Shown here: positions 1 through 5,619 of the stretch, in pieces
Layout: each line of letters starts with the position of its first letter
How positions within the stretch are numbered: position 1 is the first letter of the stretch
From: Paraprevotella sp.
GTDB taxonomy: Bacteria > Bacteroidota > Bacteroidia > Bacteroidales > Bacteroidaceae
DNA: 10,292 nucleotides
Reading direction: 5' to 3'
NCBI GenBank assembly: GCA_021205005.1
Contig: JAJPYK010000060.1
Coordinates: 11,598 to 21,889 of the forward strand
Notes under the pieces: model-generated
Seen by the model: only the letters and a program-made list of their open reading frames with translations
The model's database searches: none
Told to the model about the DNA's origin: nothing
Program-made: the position numbers and the translations under genes

Positions 1-5
1 AAACT

Positions 6-293
6 TTAATTAGTATTAAACATCAGAATCAACAAGGGAGCTATCATCGCCGTCAGCGTCATAGAAGCGGCACCGAGTCCCGGCGTCTCCGAGAACAGGT
101 CGGCCACCAGCCCCACGACAAATCCCCACAACAACCATGTGTAACGCGAAGTGTTCAGAGGCTGAATGCACAGGATATACACATATATAATAGGAGTAGC
201 ATAGCCGAACCAATGGATATGATTGAACACCAGAACCTGGAAAGCCAATAAAACAAAGGCCCACAACAACCGTTTAAAGAAACTTTGCACCAT
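6..293 (-). CDS. mreD: MreD-like rod-shape inner-membrane protein, apparently C-terminally truncated
   Basis: MreD is a multi-span inner-membrane protein that works with MreB, MreC, RodA and PBP2 in lateral wall synthesis. The 95 residues are strongly hydrophobic, with about three to four membrane segments (roughly 8-24, 30-46, 52-66 and 75-92). They match the N-terminal part of Bacteroides MreD as I recall it, including the stretch FQVLVFNHIH followed by GYATP. The ATG lies 7 bp after the mreC stop, the expected operon spacing. A TAA at 6-8 ends the frame after MFNTN, while family members are about 160 to 170 residues, so the last two or more membrane segments are missing. Only five bases remain beyond the stop, so I cannot tell a nonsense mutation from a frameshift, a sequencing error or a truly short protein. 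Identity is fairly sure; functionality is not. Confidence 0.8.
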   Translation of the reverse strand: MVQSFFKRLLWAFVLLAFQVLVFNHIHWFGYATPIIYVYILCIQPLNTSRYTWLLWGFVVGLVADLFSETPGLGAASMTLTAMIAPLLILMFNTN

Positions 294-300
294 ATCCTCT

Positions 301-1149
301 TTACTTTTCAGATTCTACCTTTTGTTGCAAACTGTCGATCTCCACACGATTCGGCATAGTCAGCACGCAGACATCCCTCAAACGGGAAAAGTCCGTACCT
401 AAATTCACATCCAACTTGTATGAAAGTCCGTCGTCCGAATTCTCCACCTTATGCACCTTGCCCACAAACAATCCAGCCGGGAACACCGCAGAAAATCCGC
501 TGGTCTCCACCGTCATGCCTTCTTTCACATGGGCATGACGCGGGATATCCCCCAAGGACGCATGCAGAGGATGCGTACCCTCCCAACGCAAATAACCGAA
601 ATAATCTGTGCCCCTCAAAGCACAACTGATATTGGACTTCCCGTTCAACACTGGCATAACGATGGCATAATGCGGCGTCGTAAGATAGACAATGCCTACT
701 ATGCCCGTACCGCACACGACTCCCATCTCCGGCCGTACGCCGTCCAACTCTCCTTTATCTATGGTCAGGTAGTTATTGCGTCGGTTCACCGAATTATTCA
801 CCACCTCGGCATTGACCATACCGAAGTCGGCCAGCAGAGAGGCCTGTCGCTTTTCCGCATAAGTGGAATCATGTTCGGCCCGATCCAGCAGTTCGCTCAA
901 CGCCTTTACCCGCTGCTCCAACACGATATTCTCCCGTACCAGATCACGGTTTTGTTTTCCCAATGCGACATAGGACAAAGCAGCCGACTCCCATTTCAAG
1001 ACCTGCCCCGAAACCGTATTGGCAGAAGTAAACCACACGCTGCCTTGATACAGATTGAAACGGAAGAGCAAAAACAAACTGATTCCTTCCAACACGAGGA
1101 AAAGGAACCAATAACTATACTTTTTCAGAAAATCCAGTAAATCACGCAC
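301..1149 (-). CDS. mreC: MreC, rod-shape determining periplasmic scaffold
   Basis: MreC is a bitopic inner-membrane protein whose periplasmic part links the MreB/RodA/PBP2 elongation machinery. The 282 residues show a short cytoplasmic start, one membrane segment at about 11-31 (YWFLFLVLEGISLFLLF), a coiled-coil-like stretch at about 60-105 rich in Leu, Glu, Lys and Arg, and then a beta-rich C-terminal domain with the motifs NNYLTIDKGELDGV and SGFSAVFPAGLFVGKV typical of MreC. The start is the GTG at 1147-1149, giving V/M-RDLLDFLKKY, which lines up with the start of Bacteroides MreC; no better ATG lies upstream. It follows mreB after a 117 bp gap and precedes mreD by 7 bp. Nothing looks broken. 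Identification is firm. Confidence 0.95.
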   Translation of the reverse strand: MRDLLDFLKKYSYWFLFLVLEGISLFLLFRFNLYQGSVWFTSANTVSGQVLKWESAALSYVALGKQNRDLVRENIVLEQRVKALSELLDRAEHDSTYAEKRQASLLADFGMVNAEVVNNSVNRRNNYLTIDKGELDGVRPEMGVVCGTGIVGIVYLTTPHYAIVMPVLNGKSNISCALRGTDYFGYLRWEGTHPLHASLGDIPRHAHVKEGMTVETSGFSAVFPAGLFVGKVHKVENSDDGLSYKLDVNLGTDFSRLRDVCVLTMPNRVEIDSLQQKVESEK

Positions 1150-1266
1150 GCCGAATCGATGTTAAATGTACGTTTGCCTCTATGCAAAAATGAAGAACAA
1201 AGAAAATGTCGGGCCCGTAAGCCAGATTCTCCTTATCCTTCATCCTTCGTTCACCCGAACGGGCAT

Positions 1267-2286
1267 TTACATCAAAAAAGAGAAGTTATTCACGTTCTTC
1301 AATGCCACGCCCGTTCCTTTAGCCACACTGTGGAGGGGATCCTCCGCGATATGGAACGGTATGTTGATCTTATCTGTCAACCGCTTATCCAGACCGCGCA
1401 AGAGAGCGCCGCCACCGGTCAGATAGATGCCGTTGTGCACAATATCGGCATACAGTTCGGGAGGAGTATTTTCCAATGCGCTCAACACCGCAGTTTCTAT
1501 ACGGGCTATGGACTTCTCCATGCAATGGGCCACTTCCTGATAGCATACAGGCACTTCCATCGGCAAAGCCGTAATGCGGTTAGGACCATATACGATATAA
1601 TCTTCGGGCGCATCTTCGCCCAACTCCGTCAACGCCGCACCCACATGGAACTTGATGCGTTCGGCCATGCGCTCACTCACGCGAACGTTGTGCTGACGGC
1701 TCATATATTCCTGAATATCGGCTGTCAAGTCATCGCCGGCAATACGGATGGAATTGTTCGACACGATCCCACCTAACGAAATTACCGCGATTTCGGTAGA
1801 CCCGCCGCCTATATCCACAATCATATTCCCCTGTGGAGCCTCCACATCGATGCCGATACCGATCGCGGCAGCCATAGGTTCGTAAATCAAATAGACATCG
1901 CGTCCGCCGGCATGCTCGGCAGAATCGCGCACGGCGCGCAGCTCCACTTCGGTGGAACCCGAAGGAACGCCGATCACCATCCGCAACGAAGGGGAAAACA
2001 AACGGCTCCCCGTATGTACCATCTTTATCAATCCGCGCATCAACTGTTCGCAAGCATAGAAATCGGCGATCACACCTTCGCGCAAAGGGCGTACCGTACG
2101 GATATTCTCATGCGTCTTCTCGTACATCAACTTGGCTTTCTCGCCCACTGCGATCATTTTATCCGTGCGGCGATCCAACGCCACCACTGAAGGTTCGTCC
2201 ACCACGATTTTGCCGTCACTGGTTATAATGGTATTGGCCGTTCCCAAATCCATTGCTATCTCCTGAGTAAAAGAAAAGAATCCCAT
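1267..2286 (-). CDS. mreB: MreB, actin-like rod-shape determining protein
   Basis: MreB is a cytoplasmic actin-fold ATPase that forms membrane-bound filaments guiding lateral peptidoglycan synthesis. The 339 residues are the normal family length. The first phosphate loop is DLGTANT at about 13-19, the connect segment is VRPLREGVIADF, the second phosphate loop is VDIGGGSTEIAVISLGG, EPMAAAIGIG lies before it, and the adenosine motif is LTGGGALLRGLD near the C-terminus. The start MGFFSFTQEIAMDLG matches the start common in Bacteroidales, whose short hydrophobic N-terminus favours membrane contact. It lies 59 bp downstream of the purH stop and upstream of mreC, the standard Bacteroidales order. 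A low-confidence promoter box just before the ATG may give it some independent expression. No defects are seen. Confidence 0.97.
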   Translation of the reverse strand: MGFFSFTQEIAMDLGTANTIITSDGKIVVDEPSVVALDRRTDKMIAVGEKAKLMYEKTHENIRTVRPLREGVIADFYACEQLMRGLIKMVHTGSRLFSPSLRMVIGVPSGSTEVELRAVRDSAEHAGGRDVYLIYEPMAAAIGIGIDVEAPQGNMIVDIGGGSTEIAVISLGGIVSNNSIRIAGDDLTADIQEYMSRQHNVRVSERMAERIKFHVGAALTELGEDAPEDYIVYGPNRITALPMEVPVCYQEVAHCMEKSIARIETAVLSALENTPPELYADIVHNGIYLTGGGALLRGLDKRLTDKINIPFHIAEDPLHSVAKGTGVALKNVNNFSFLM

Positions 2287-2294
2287 CAGCCTCT

Positions 2295-2302
2295 CAAAAT
2301 TA
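2295..2302 (-). promoter_or_regulatory. possible -7 box (TAATTTTG) ahead of mreB
   Basis: Read on the minus strand, TAATTTTG fits the Bacteroidetes primary sigma factor -7 consensus TAnnTTTG. It ends only 8 nt before the mreB ATG, so a transcript from here would be almost leaderless, and I see no convincing TTTG-type -33 box about 20 bp upstream. It may be chance in an AT-rich 59 bp gap; mreB is probably read mainly from the purH promoter. Confidence 0.25.
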
Positions 2303-2345
2303 TATTCCTTACACTGTTACCTTAAACCACACGATTCTTCCTCTT

Positions 2346-2945
2346 TTACTTTTTGCCTTCGAAATAGGCATGAATCGCTGTATCATAATGGCTGCTTACG
2401 CCGAAAGCACGAGTGGCGAACCAGCGACGATCCTCGATATAGGTCTGCGCACCCTTCTTTTCCAGCAACTCCAACAAAGGGCGGTACTCCGCTTTACTCG
2501 GCACGATGACCACATCCCTGAAGTTCTTGGCACCGGCACGAATCAGGGAAATGCCCCCGATATCTATCTTTTCGATGATGTCGGCCTCGCAAGCGCCGCT
2601 GGCCACGGTATCCTCAAAAGGATAAAGGTCTACGATCACCAGATCGATCTCCGGAATCTCGTACTGCGCCATCTGCGCCTGATCTTCAGCCAGTCCGCGA
2701 CGTCCGAGGATGCCGCCGAAGATTTTAGGATGCAAGGTCTTTACCCGTCCGCCTAAAATAGACGGATAAGTCGTCACCTCTTCCACAGCCTGGCAAGGAT
2801 AGCCCAAACTTTCGATGAACTTTTGAGTACCTCCCGTAGAAAGGAACTTCACACCCTCCTCATTCAATTTTTTCAGCAGAGCATCTAATCCGTCTTTATG
2901 AAAGACCGAGACCAATGCGGTTTTTATCTTTTTCAATTCAGCCAT
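2346..2945 (-). CDS. purH: Stand-alone IMP cyclohydrolase (PurH N-terminal domain only)
   Basis: Bifunctional PurH (about 510-530 residues) carries out the last two steps of IMP synthesis: AICAR formylation by the C-terminal domain and ring closure of FAICAR to IMP by the N-terminal MGS-like domain. This gene encodes 199 residues, matching only the cyclohydrolase domain. Its hallmarks are intact: STGGT at about 37-41, GGRVKTLHPKIFGG, VDLYPFEDTVASG, DIGGISLIRAGAKN, and the domain-ending SSHYDTAIHAYF. The frame then stops with TAA at FEGKK, close to the domain boundary. Only 60 bp separate this stop from mreB, so no transformylase remnant is present downstream. The ATG follows a good promoter box by 28 nt, and MAELKKIKTALVSV agrees with family starts. 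The purH-mreB neighbourhood is the usual Bacteroidales one, so this is the native locus. Either the transformylase is encoded elsewhere or the pathway is incomplete. Confidence 0.93.
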   Translation of the reverse strand: MAELKKIKTALVSVFHKDGLDALLKKLNEEGVKFLSTGGTQKFIESLGYPCQAVEEVTTYPSILGGRVKTLHPKIFGGILGRRGLAEDQAQMAQYEIPEIDLVIVDLYPFEDTVASGACEADIIEKIDIGGISLIRAGAKNFRDVVIVPSKAEYRPLLELLEKKGAQTYIEDRRWFATRAFGVSSHYDTAIHAYFEGKK

Positions 2946-2973
2946 AATCCTTTTTCAATATGTATTCAAGGTA

Positions 2974-2981
2974 CAAAGATA
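2974..2981 (-). promoter_or_regulatory. purH(-mre) promoter, -7 box TATCTTTG
   Basis: On the minus strand TATCTTTG is an excellent match to the Bacteroidetes -7 consensus TAnnTTTG. It ends 28 nt before the purH ATG, which would give a leader of about 20-25 nt. The -33 region is weak: no clean TTTG is seen, only TG-containing AT-rich sequence. It probably drives purH and at least part of mreBCD. Confidence 0.65.
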
Positions 2982-3061
2982 CGAATTTTATAATGATTCA
3001 CCGTGCTTATTCCTAAAAAAATTAGAGACTTATCACACTTCCCCCCGCCCGACAGCAACGG

Positions 3062-3073
3062 CCTGTATACAGG
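3062..3073. repeat. perfect 12 bp palindrome CCTGTATACAGG
   Basis: CCTGTATACAGG equals its own reverse complement. A near copy of the surrounding sequence (GCCTGTAT then CGGTGC) occurs about 43 bp away at 3104-3117. It could be an operator-like site about 80-90 bp upstream of the purH -7 box or simply chance; no regulator is identified. Confidence 0.3.
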
Positions 3074-3378
3074 TGCACCGGATGAATACGGATCACCACG
3101 TACGCCTGTATCGGTGCCGTCCGTCAGAAAGATTTGACCGCCACACAGCCAGACCAAGCATACAATCATGAGAAAACCGGATTAAAATCCATCAAAAAAA
3201 GCATCGCACACATCGCCCGTTTGCCTCTGAATGCCCGACAAAGCGACGGATTGAAAATCTCATCGTTGGGCATTGATTTGTAGAGGATTTTAAAGAGACG
3301 CACATTCCCCTCCGGCCCCTGTTTCCATATCGAAAAAGGAACCGGAAAGGACCCTCGGCACGCTTCATAAAAAATCTC

Positions 3379-3444
3379 CGCAGATTGAAAAATCGTTTGG
3401 CGCAGATTGAAAAATTTTTCGGCGCAGATTGAAAAGTCATTCCG
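3379..3444. repeat. three tandem 22 bp repeats (minisatellite-like)
   Basis: Three contiguous 22 bp units start at 3379, 3401 and 3423. All begin with CGCAGATTGAAAA; the last nine bases vary but usually end in T-rich sequence plus CGG or TGG. A fourth, strongly diverged unit starting CGCA lies exactly in phase at 3445, and a related core (GGATTGAAAATC) occurs at about 3248-3259. The period is not a multiple of three, the array is intergenic and there are no spacers, so it is neither a coding repeat nor a CRISPR array. Confidence 0.85.
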
Positions 3445-3602
3445 CGCACCCCGTAAATTCTCCGGCCATCAAAGCCTTTCCATCTCTCATTTTATGGAAA
3501 TCCGCATATTTTTCAAACTCAGGGTCCATCGTATCGGGCATATGACAAAACCGTTATATCACCCGGAAATAAAGGGACCGGATCCTGTCTGCCGGCCGTC
3601 GC

Positions 3603-3965
3603 TTATCGTATGGAATCCACCTGATATTCTGCCGGCGTACCTAAAAGAGTTTGCTCATAATCATAGGCTGAAGGGACGATGCCCCCTTTGTCCGGACCGG
3701 AAGTACCGCTATTGGTGCGTATAAGACCGTCGGCAATGGCGATGTCCCAATCCGTACGCCGGGCATAGGACTGTATGGCCAAGGTATCCGTAGTCAGGCA
3801 CGTACCTACGACACGTTGCGTTTTCAGCGAGAAATAAGTCCATTGCCCCTTGACATTGGGTATGACGACCGTATGATCAGCCGAGGAGTTGTCGGTGAGC
3901 GACTGCTCTGTGGAACAGGAGCTTCCAAACAGAATGAGACAGATAAGATAAAGAAGTTTCTTCAT
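3603..3965 (-). CDS. HmuY-like lipoprotein, short or C-terminally truncated
   Basis: HmuY-family proteins are surface lipoproteins of Bacteroidales; P. gingivalis HmuY binds haem and passes it to the TonB receptor HmuR. This 120-residue product starts with a lipoprotein signal peptide: MKKLLYLICLILFG followed by SSC, with the acylated Cys at about 17. It then has the family-type core: WTYFSLKTQRVVGT, a Trp-Asp pair in TDWDIAIADGLIRTNSGTSG, and KGG just after. HmuY itself is about 216 residues, and here the frame ends with TAA at EYQVDSIR, so the C-terminal half of the fold appears absent. About 28 in-frame codons after the stop show no clear similarity. It begins 45 bp after the C1A peptidase stop and is the last gene of the protease block. 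The family call rests on motif memory and is moderate; the truncation makes function doubtful. Confidence 0.65.
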   Translation of the reverse strand: MKKLLYLICLILFGSSCSTEQSLTDNSSADHTVVIPNVKGQWTYFSLKTQRVVGTCLTTDTLAIQSYARRTDWDIAIADGLIRTNSGTSGPDKGGIVPSAYDYEQTLLGTPAEYQVDSIR

Positions 3966-4010
3966 ATTGCTATTTTTTTTATTTTTGTGATGCGGACATG
4001 CCCCTGCGGT

Positions 4011-5396
4011 TTATTCTTCCGTCTGATAACGCAAAGTAATGGTCTGATTCTCGGCATAGGGATTGGCAAAACGCAGCTTTGCGTCTTTGCCTTCAGCAGT
4101 ACGCAAACGGAAAGTCTGATCCACGACATTGCCGGAGCCGTCGGCATATCGGAACGCCGACGAAGAGACGGGGGCAGCCGTTTCGAGCGAGACGCTGAAA
4201 GGATTGTTGCCGTTGTCGAGTGTCATGGGAAGATGGCCGCGATAGGGATATTCCACGGGTTGTGCCCCCCGATAATCCACTAAAGACAGGGCCGTAATTT
4301 GTCCCGAACCTTTTATTCTTCCCCGGAATCCGCGAACGATGTTGAGATAAAACGTTTTATAGTCCACATTCTCGTCCGTCATGTATTCGGTCGGATCAAG
4401 GGCGATTTCAATGTTCCCCGGGAGATCCTGTCCTTGCATGGGATAGTCTCCGCCCTGATTGTAGAACGCCCGGCAAGTGTGATACGTAATGCTTCCCTGG
4501 GCGTTTACGTCGCTTTCCGTGGCCAGACCGAAAGAAAGATCGTCGCGTGAGGAAAAGTTCACCGACACACGGAATACCACCAGAGGATGATGGATACGCA
4601 CGCGGACAGCCTCCACGCTGTGGCTCAGTTGCTGTTCGGGCCTGTCGGCATCCCTGAAAAAGTCGTAAGGCAGATAGAAACGTCCGCGGTCGTGACTGTA
4701 AGTGCCCCAGGAATTGACCACGATGAAAGCTCCCGTATGCGCGACGCCCTGCTCGTCGGTATAGGTTACCGTGTCGTCGTAGCCGGCTATCGTGAGGGCA
4801 TGCGCACCTTCCGTAGCCAGCTTTTTGAGCAGAGAGTGGTATCCCGTCAATGACGGACCTTGATATTGGTCGTCGATATCCCATCCGCGACTCATGGAAG
4901 AATAAGTCAGTATACCGCCGACGGGACTACCGTCTCCGGCATCGTAAAGCCAGCGTTTCATCTGTTCCACACTGTCGGCAAACGTGACGATTTGACTCGC
5001 ACGATACTGAATGGCCTTGTAATACTTGTCGTAACCCGTGGCCCATTTAAACTGGTAAGTGTCCGAAATACCGTAATCCTGTTCTGTCATAATGCCGTAG
5101 CGTTGGGCCAGATACAAGCCCTGGTCCACAAAATCTCCTTGGTCTTCCCCATCGTTCAACAGGTTCCATGAGAACTGATAACTGAACCGATTGTCGGCAG
5201 ACACGCTGGCATCGCGGTCGAGCAAACGGTTGATTTCATAAGTGAACATGTAACCGATGCCGGAAGCCTGGGCACAAGAGCCTCCCATCTGATCCAATAT
5301 GGGAGGAAAATATTTCCGTACGGAATTGTCGACCGACGGCGGCAACTGTACCTCCGCCCGACTTCGTACACGAAAAGGAATGCGCGGAAGCTGCAT
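4011..5396 (-). CDS. Papain-like (C1A) cysteine peptidase lacking an export signal
   Basis: The product is a family C1A cysteine peptidase of 461 residues. The oxyanion-hole Gln is Q36 and the nucleophile C41 in PPILDQMGGSCAQASG; the catalytic His is H199 in EGAHALTIAGYDD; the Asn is N228 in VVNSWG. From about 260 to 461 a beta-rich C-terminal domain of unknown role follows. Such proteins are normally secreted, but from the only available start (ATG at 5394-5396) the sequence begins MQLPRIPFRVRSRAEVQLPP with no signal peptide. The frame is open upstream only to a TGA nine codons further, inside the terminal repeat of the element at 5414-5595. The residues just before Met (TFTESD) read like natural protein sequence, so the 5' end is probably lost at the element junction. 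The catalytic core is intact, but export and expression are doubtful. The lipoprotein gene follows 45 bp downstream. Confidence 0.88.
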   Translation of the reverse strand: MQLPRIPFRVRSRAEVQLPPSVDNSVRKYFPPILDQMGGSCAQASGIGYMFTYEINRLLDRDASVSADNRFSYQFSWNLLNDGEDQGDFVDQGLYLAQRYGIMTEQDYGISDTYQFKWATGYDKYYKAIQYRASQIVTFADSVEQMKRWLYDAGDGSPVGGILTYSSMSRGWDIDDQYQGPSLTGYHSLLKKLATEGAHALTIAGYDDTVTYTDEQGVAHTGAFIVVNSWGTYSHDRGRFYLPYDFFRDADRPEQQLSHSVEAVRVRIHHPLVVFRVSVNFSSRDDLSFGLATESDVNAQGSITYHTCRAFYNQGGDYPMQGQDLPGNIEIALDPTEYMTDENVDYKTFYLNIVRGFRGRIKGSGQITALSLVDYRGAQPVEYPYRGHLPMTLDNGNNPFSVSLETAAPVSSSAFRYADGSGNVVDQTFRLRTAEGKDAKLRFANPYAENQTITLRYQTEE

Positions 5397-5413
5397 ATCG
5401 CTTTCCGTAAACG

Positions 5414-5435
5414 TGAGGGTGTGTCATAATTCAAA
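5414..5435 (+). repeat. left terminal inverted repeat of the element
   Basis: This 22 bp sequence is the exact reverse complement of 5574-5595. The inner edge continues into a short hairpin (TTCAAA, six-base loop, TTTGAA). It lies 17 bp before the C1A start codon and contains the in-frame TGA that closes that reading frame upstream. Confidence 0.85.
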
Positions 5436-5475
5436 AAGCACTTTGAAAAAGTAATAATCAGAAACTTCATTCAAT

Positions 5476-5523
5476 AAAAACAACCATATAGAGCTTCGTG
5501 GAGAGCTTTATAAGGTTGTTTTT
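5476..5523. terminator. bidirectional terminator-like hairpin inside the element
   Basis: The arms 5476-5495 and 5504-5523 pair over 20 positions with one mismatch and one G-U type pair, around an 8-base loop. The outer ten bases, AAAAACAACC and GGTTGTTTTT, are perfect complements, so a GC-containing stem ends in a U-run on either strand. This is the shape of a factor-independent terminator. In the minus direction it lies between the C25 and C1A genes and could stop operon transcription. It might instead be structural DNA belonging to the element. Confidence 0.55.
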
Positions 5524-5573
5524 GCTTAGTTCAACGGAGGATACTTACAGATTATAAGTTGTCAATCTCAAAA

Positions 5574-5595
5574 TTTGAATTATGACACACCCTCA
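5574..5595 (-). repeat. right terminal inverted repeat of the element
   Basis: This is the exact inverted copy of 5414-5435. It begins 25 bp downstream of the C25 stop codon, so the upstream gene was not interrupted. Confidence 0.85.
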
Positions 5596-5619
5596 ACTAT
5601 GTATAGAAGAGAAGTGGAC

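Larger units (their letters stand above)
2982..3602 (-). other. about 620 bp without a supportable gene
   Basis: This gap separates the purH-mre block from the protease block. It holds the tandem 22 bp repeats at 3379-3444, a diverged copy of the repeat core near 3244-3265, a perfect 12 bp palindrome at 3062-3073, and the upstream side of the purH promoter. Short open frames exist on both strands (for example 67 codons at 2966-3169 minus and 34 codons at 3437-3541 minus), but none has a recognisable product. I see no tRNA, riboswitch or clear terminator for the lipoprotein gene. Confidence 0.6.
5414..5595. mobile_element. MITE-like element, about 180 bp with 22 bp terminal inverted repeats
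   Basis: Perfect 22 bp inverted repeats (core GAGGGTGTGTCATAATTC) bound an AT-rich, non-coding 182 bp segment between the C25 gene (stop at 5620) and the C1A gene (start at 5396). If the outermost T/A pair is not part of it, the element is 180 bp (5415-5594). It encodes no transposase, fitting a miniature inverted-repeat transposable element mobilised in trans. I see no clean target-site duplication (flanks AAACG on the left, ACTAT on the right), which suggests a rearrangement after or during insertion. Without the element the two genes would be about 42 bp apart, normal operon spacing. Parent IS family unknown. Confidence 0.75.

Noticed and set aside
451..1140. 229-codon open frame on the plus strand opposite mreC
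   Set aside because: It is antisense to a well-identified gene and its product has no family motifs; long antisense frames are common in this base composition.
2966..3169. 67-codon minus-strand frame upstream of purH
   Set aside because: It overlaps the purH -7 box, has no recognisable motifs, and its C-terminus is low-complexity promoter-region sequence.
3379..3466. CRISPR-like array, because the units contain GATTGAAA, a motif common at CRISPR repeat ends
   Set aside because: The 22 bp units are contiguous with no spacers, are too short and diverge quickly; no cas gene is in the window.
3407..3724. 105-codon plus-strand frame starting in the 22 bp repeats (KNFSAQ, RAPRKFSGH), slightly like the DUF1661 peptides annotated in P. 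gingivalis
   Set aside because: The resemblance comes from translated repeat DNA and the frame runs antisense into the lipoprotein gene; I cannot support a real product.
5156..5470. 104-codon minus-strand frame starting inside the element (MKFLIITFSKC) and running into the C1A gene
   Set aside because: It is out of frame with the peptidase and translates its DNA into Arg/Ser/Cys-rich sequence. It looks like a leader peptide fused to the gene, but the frames do not join.
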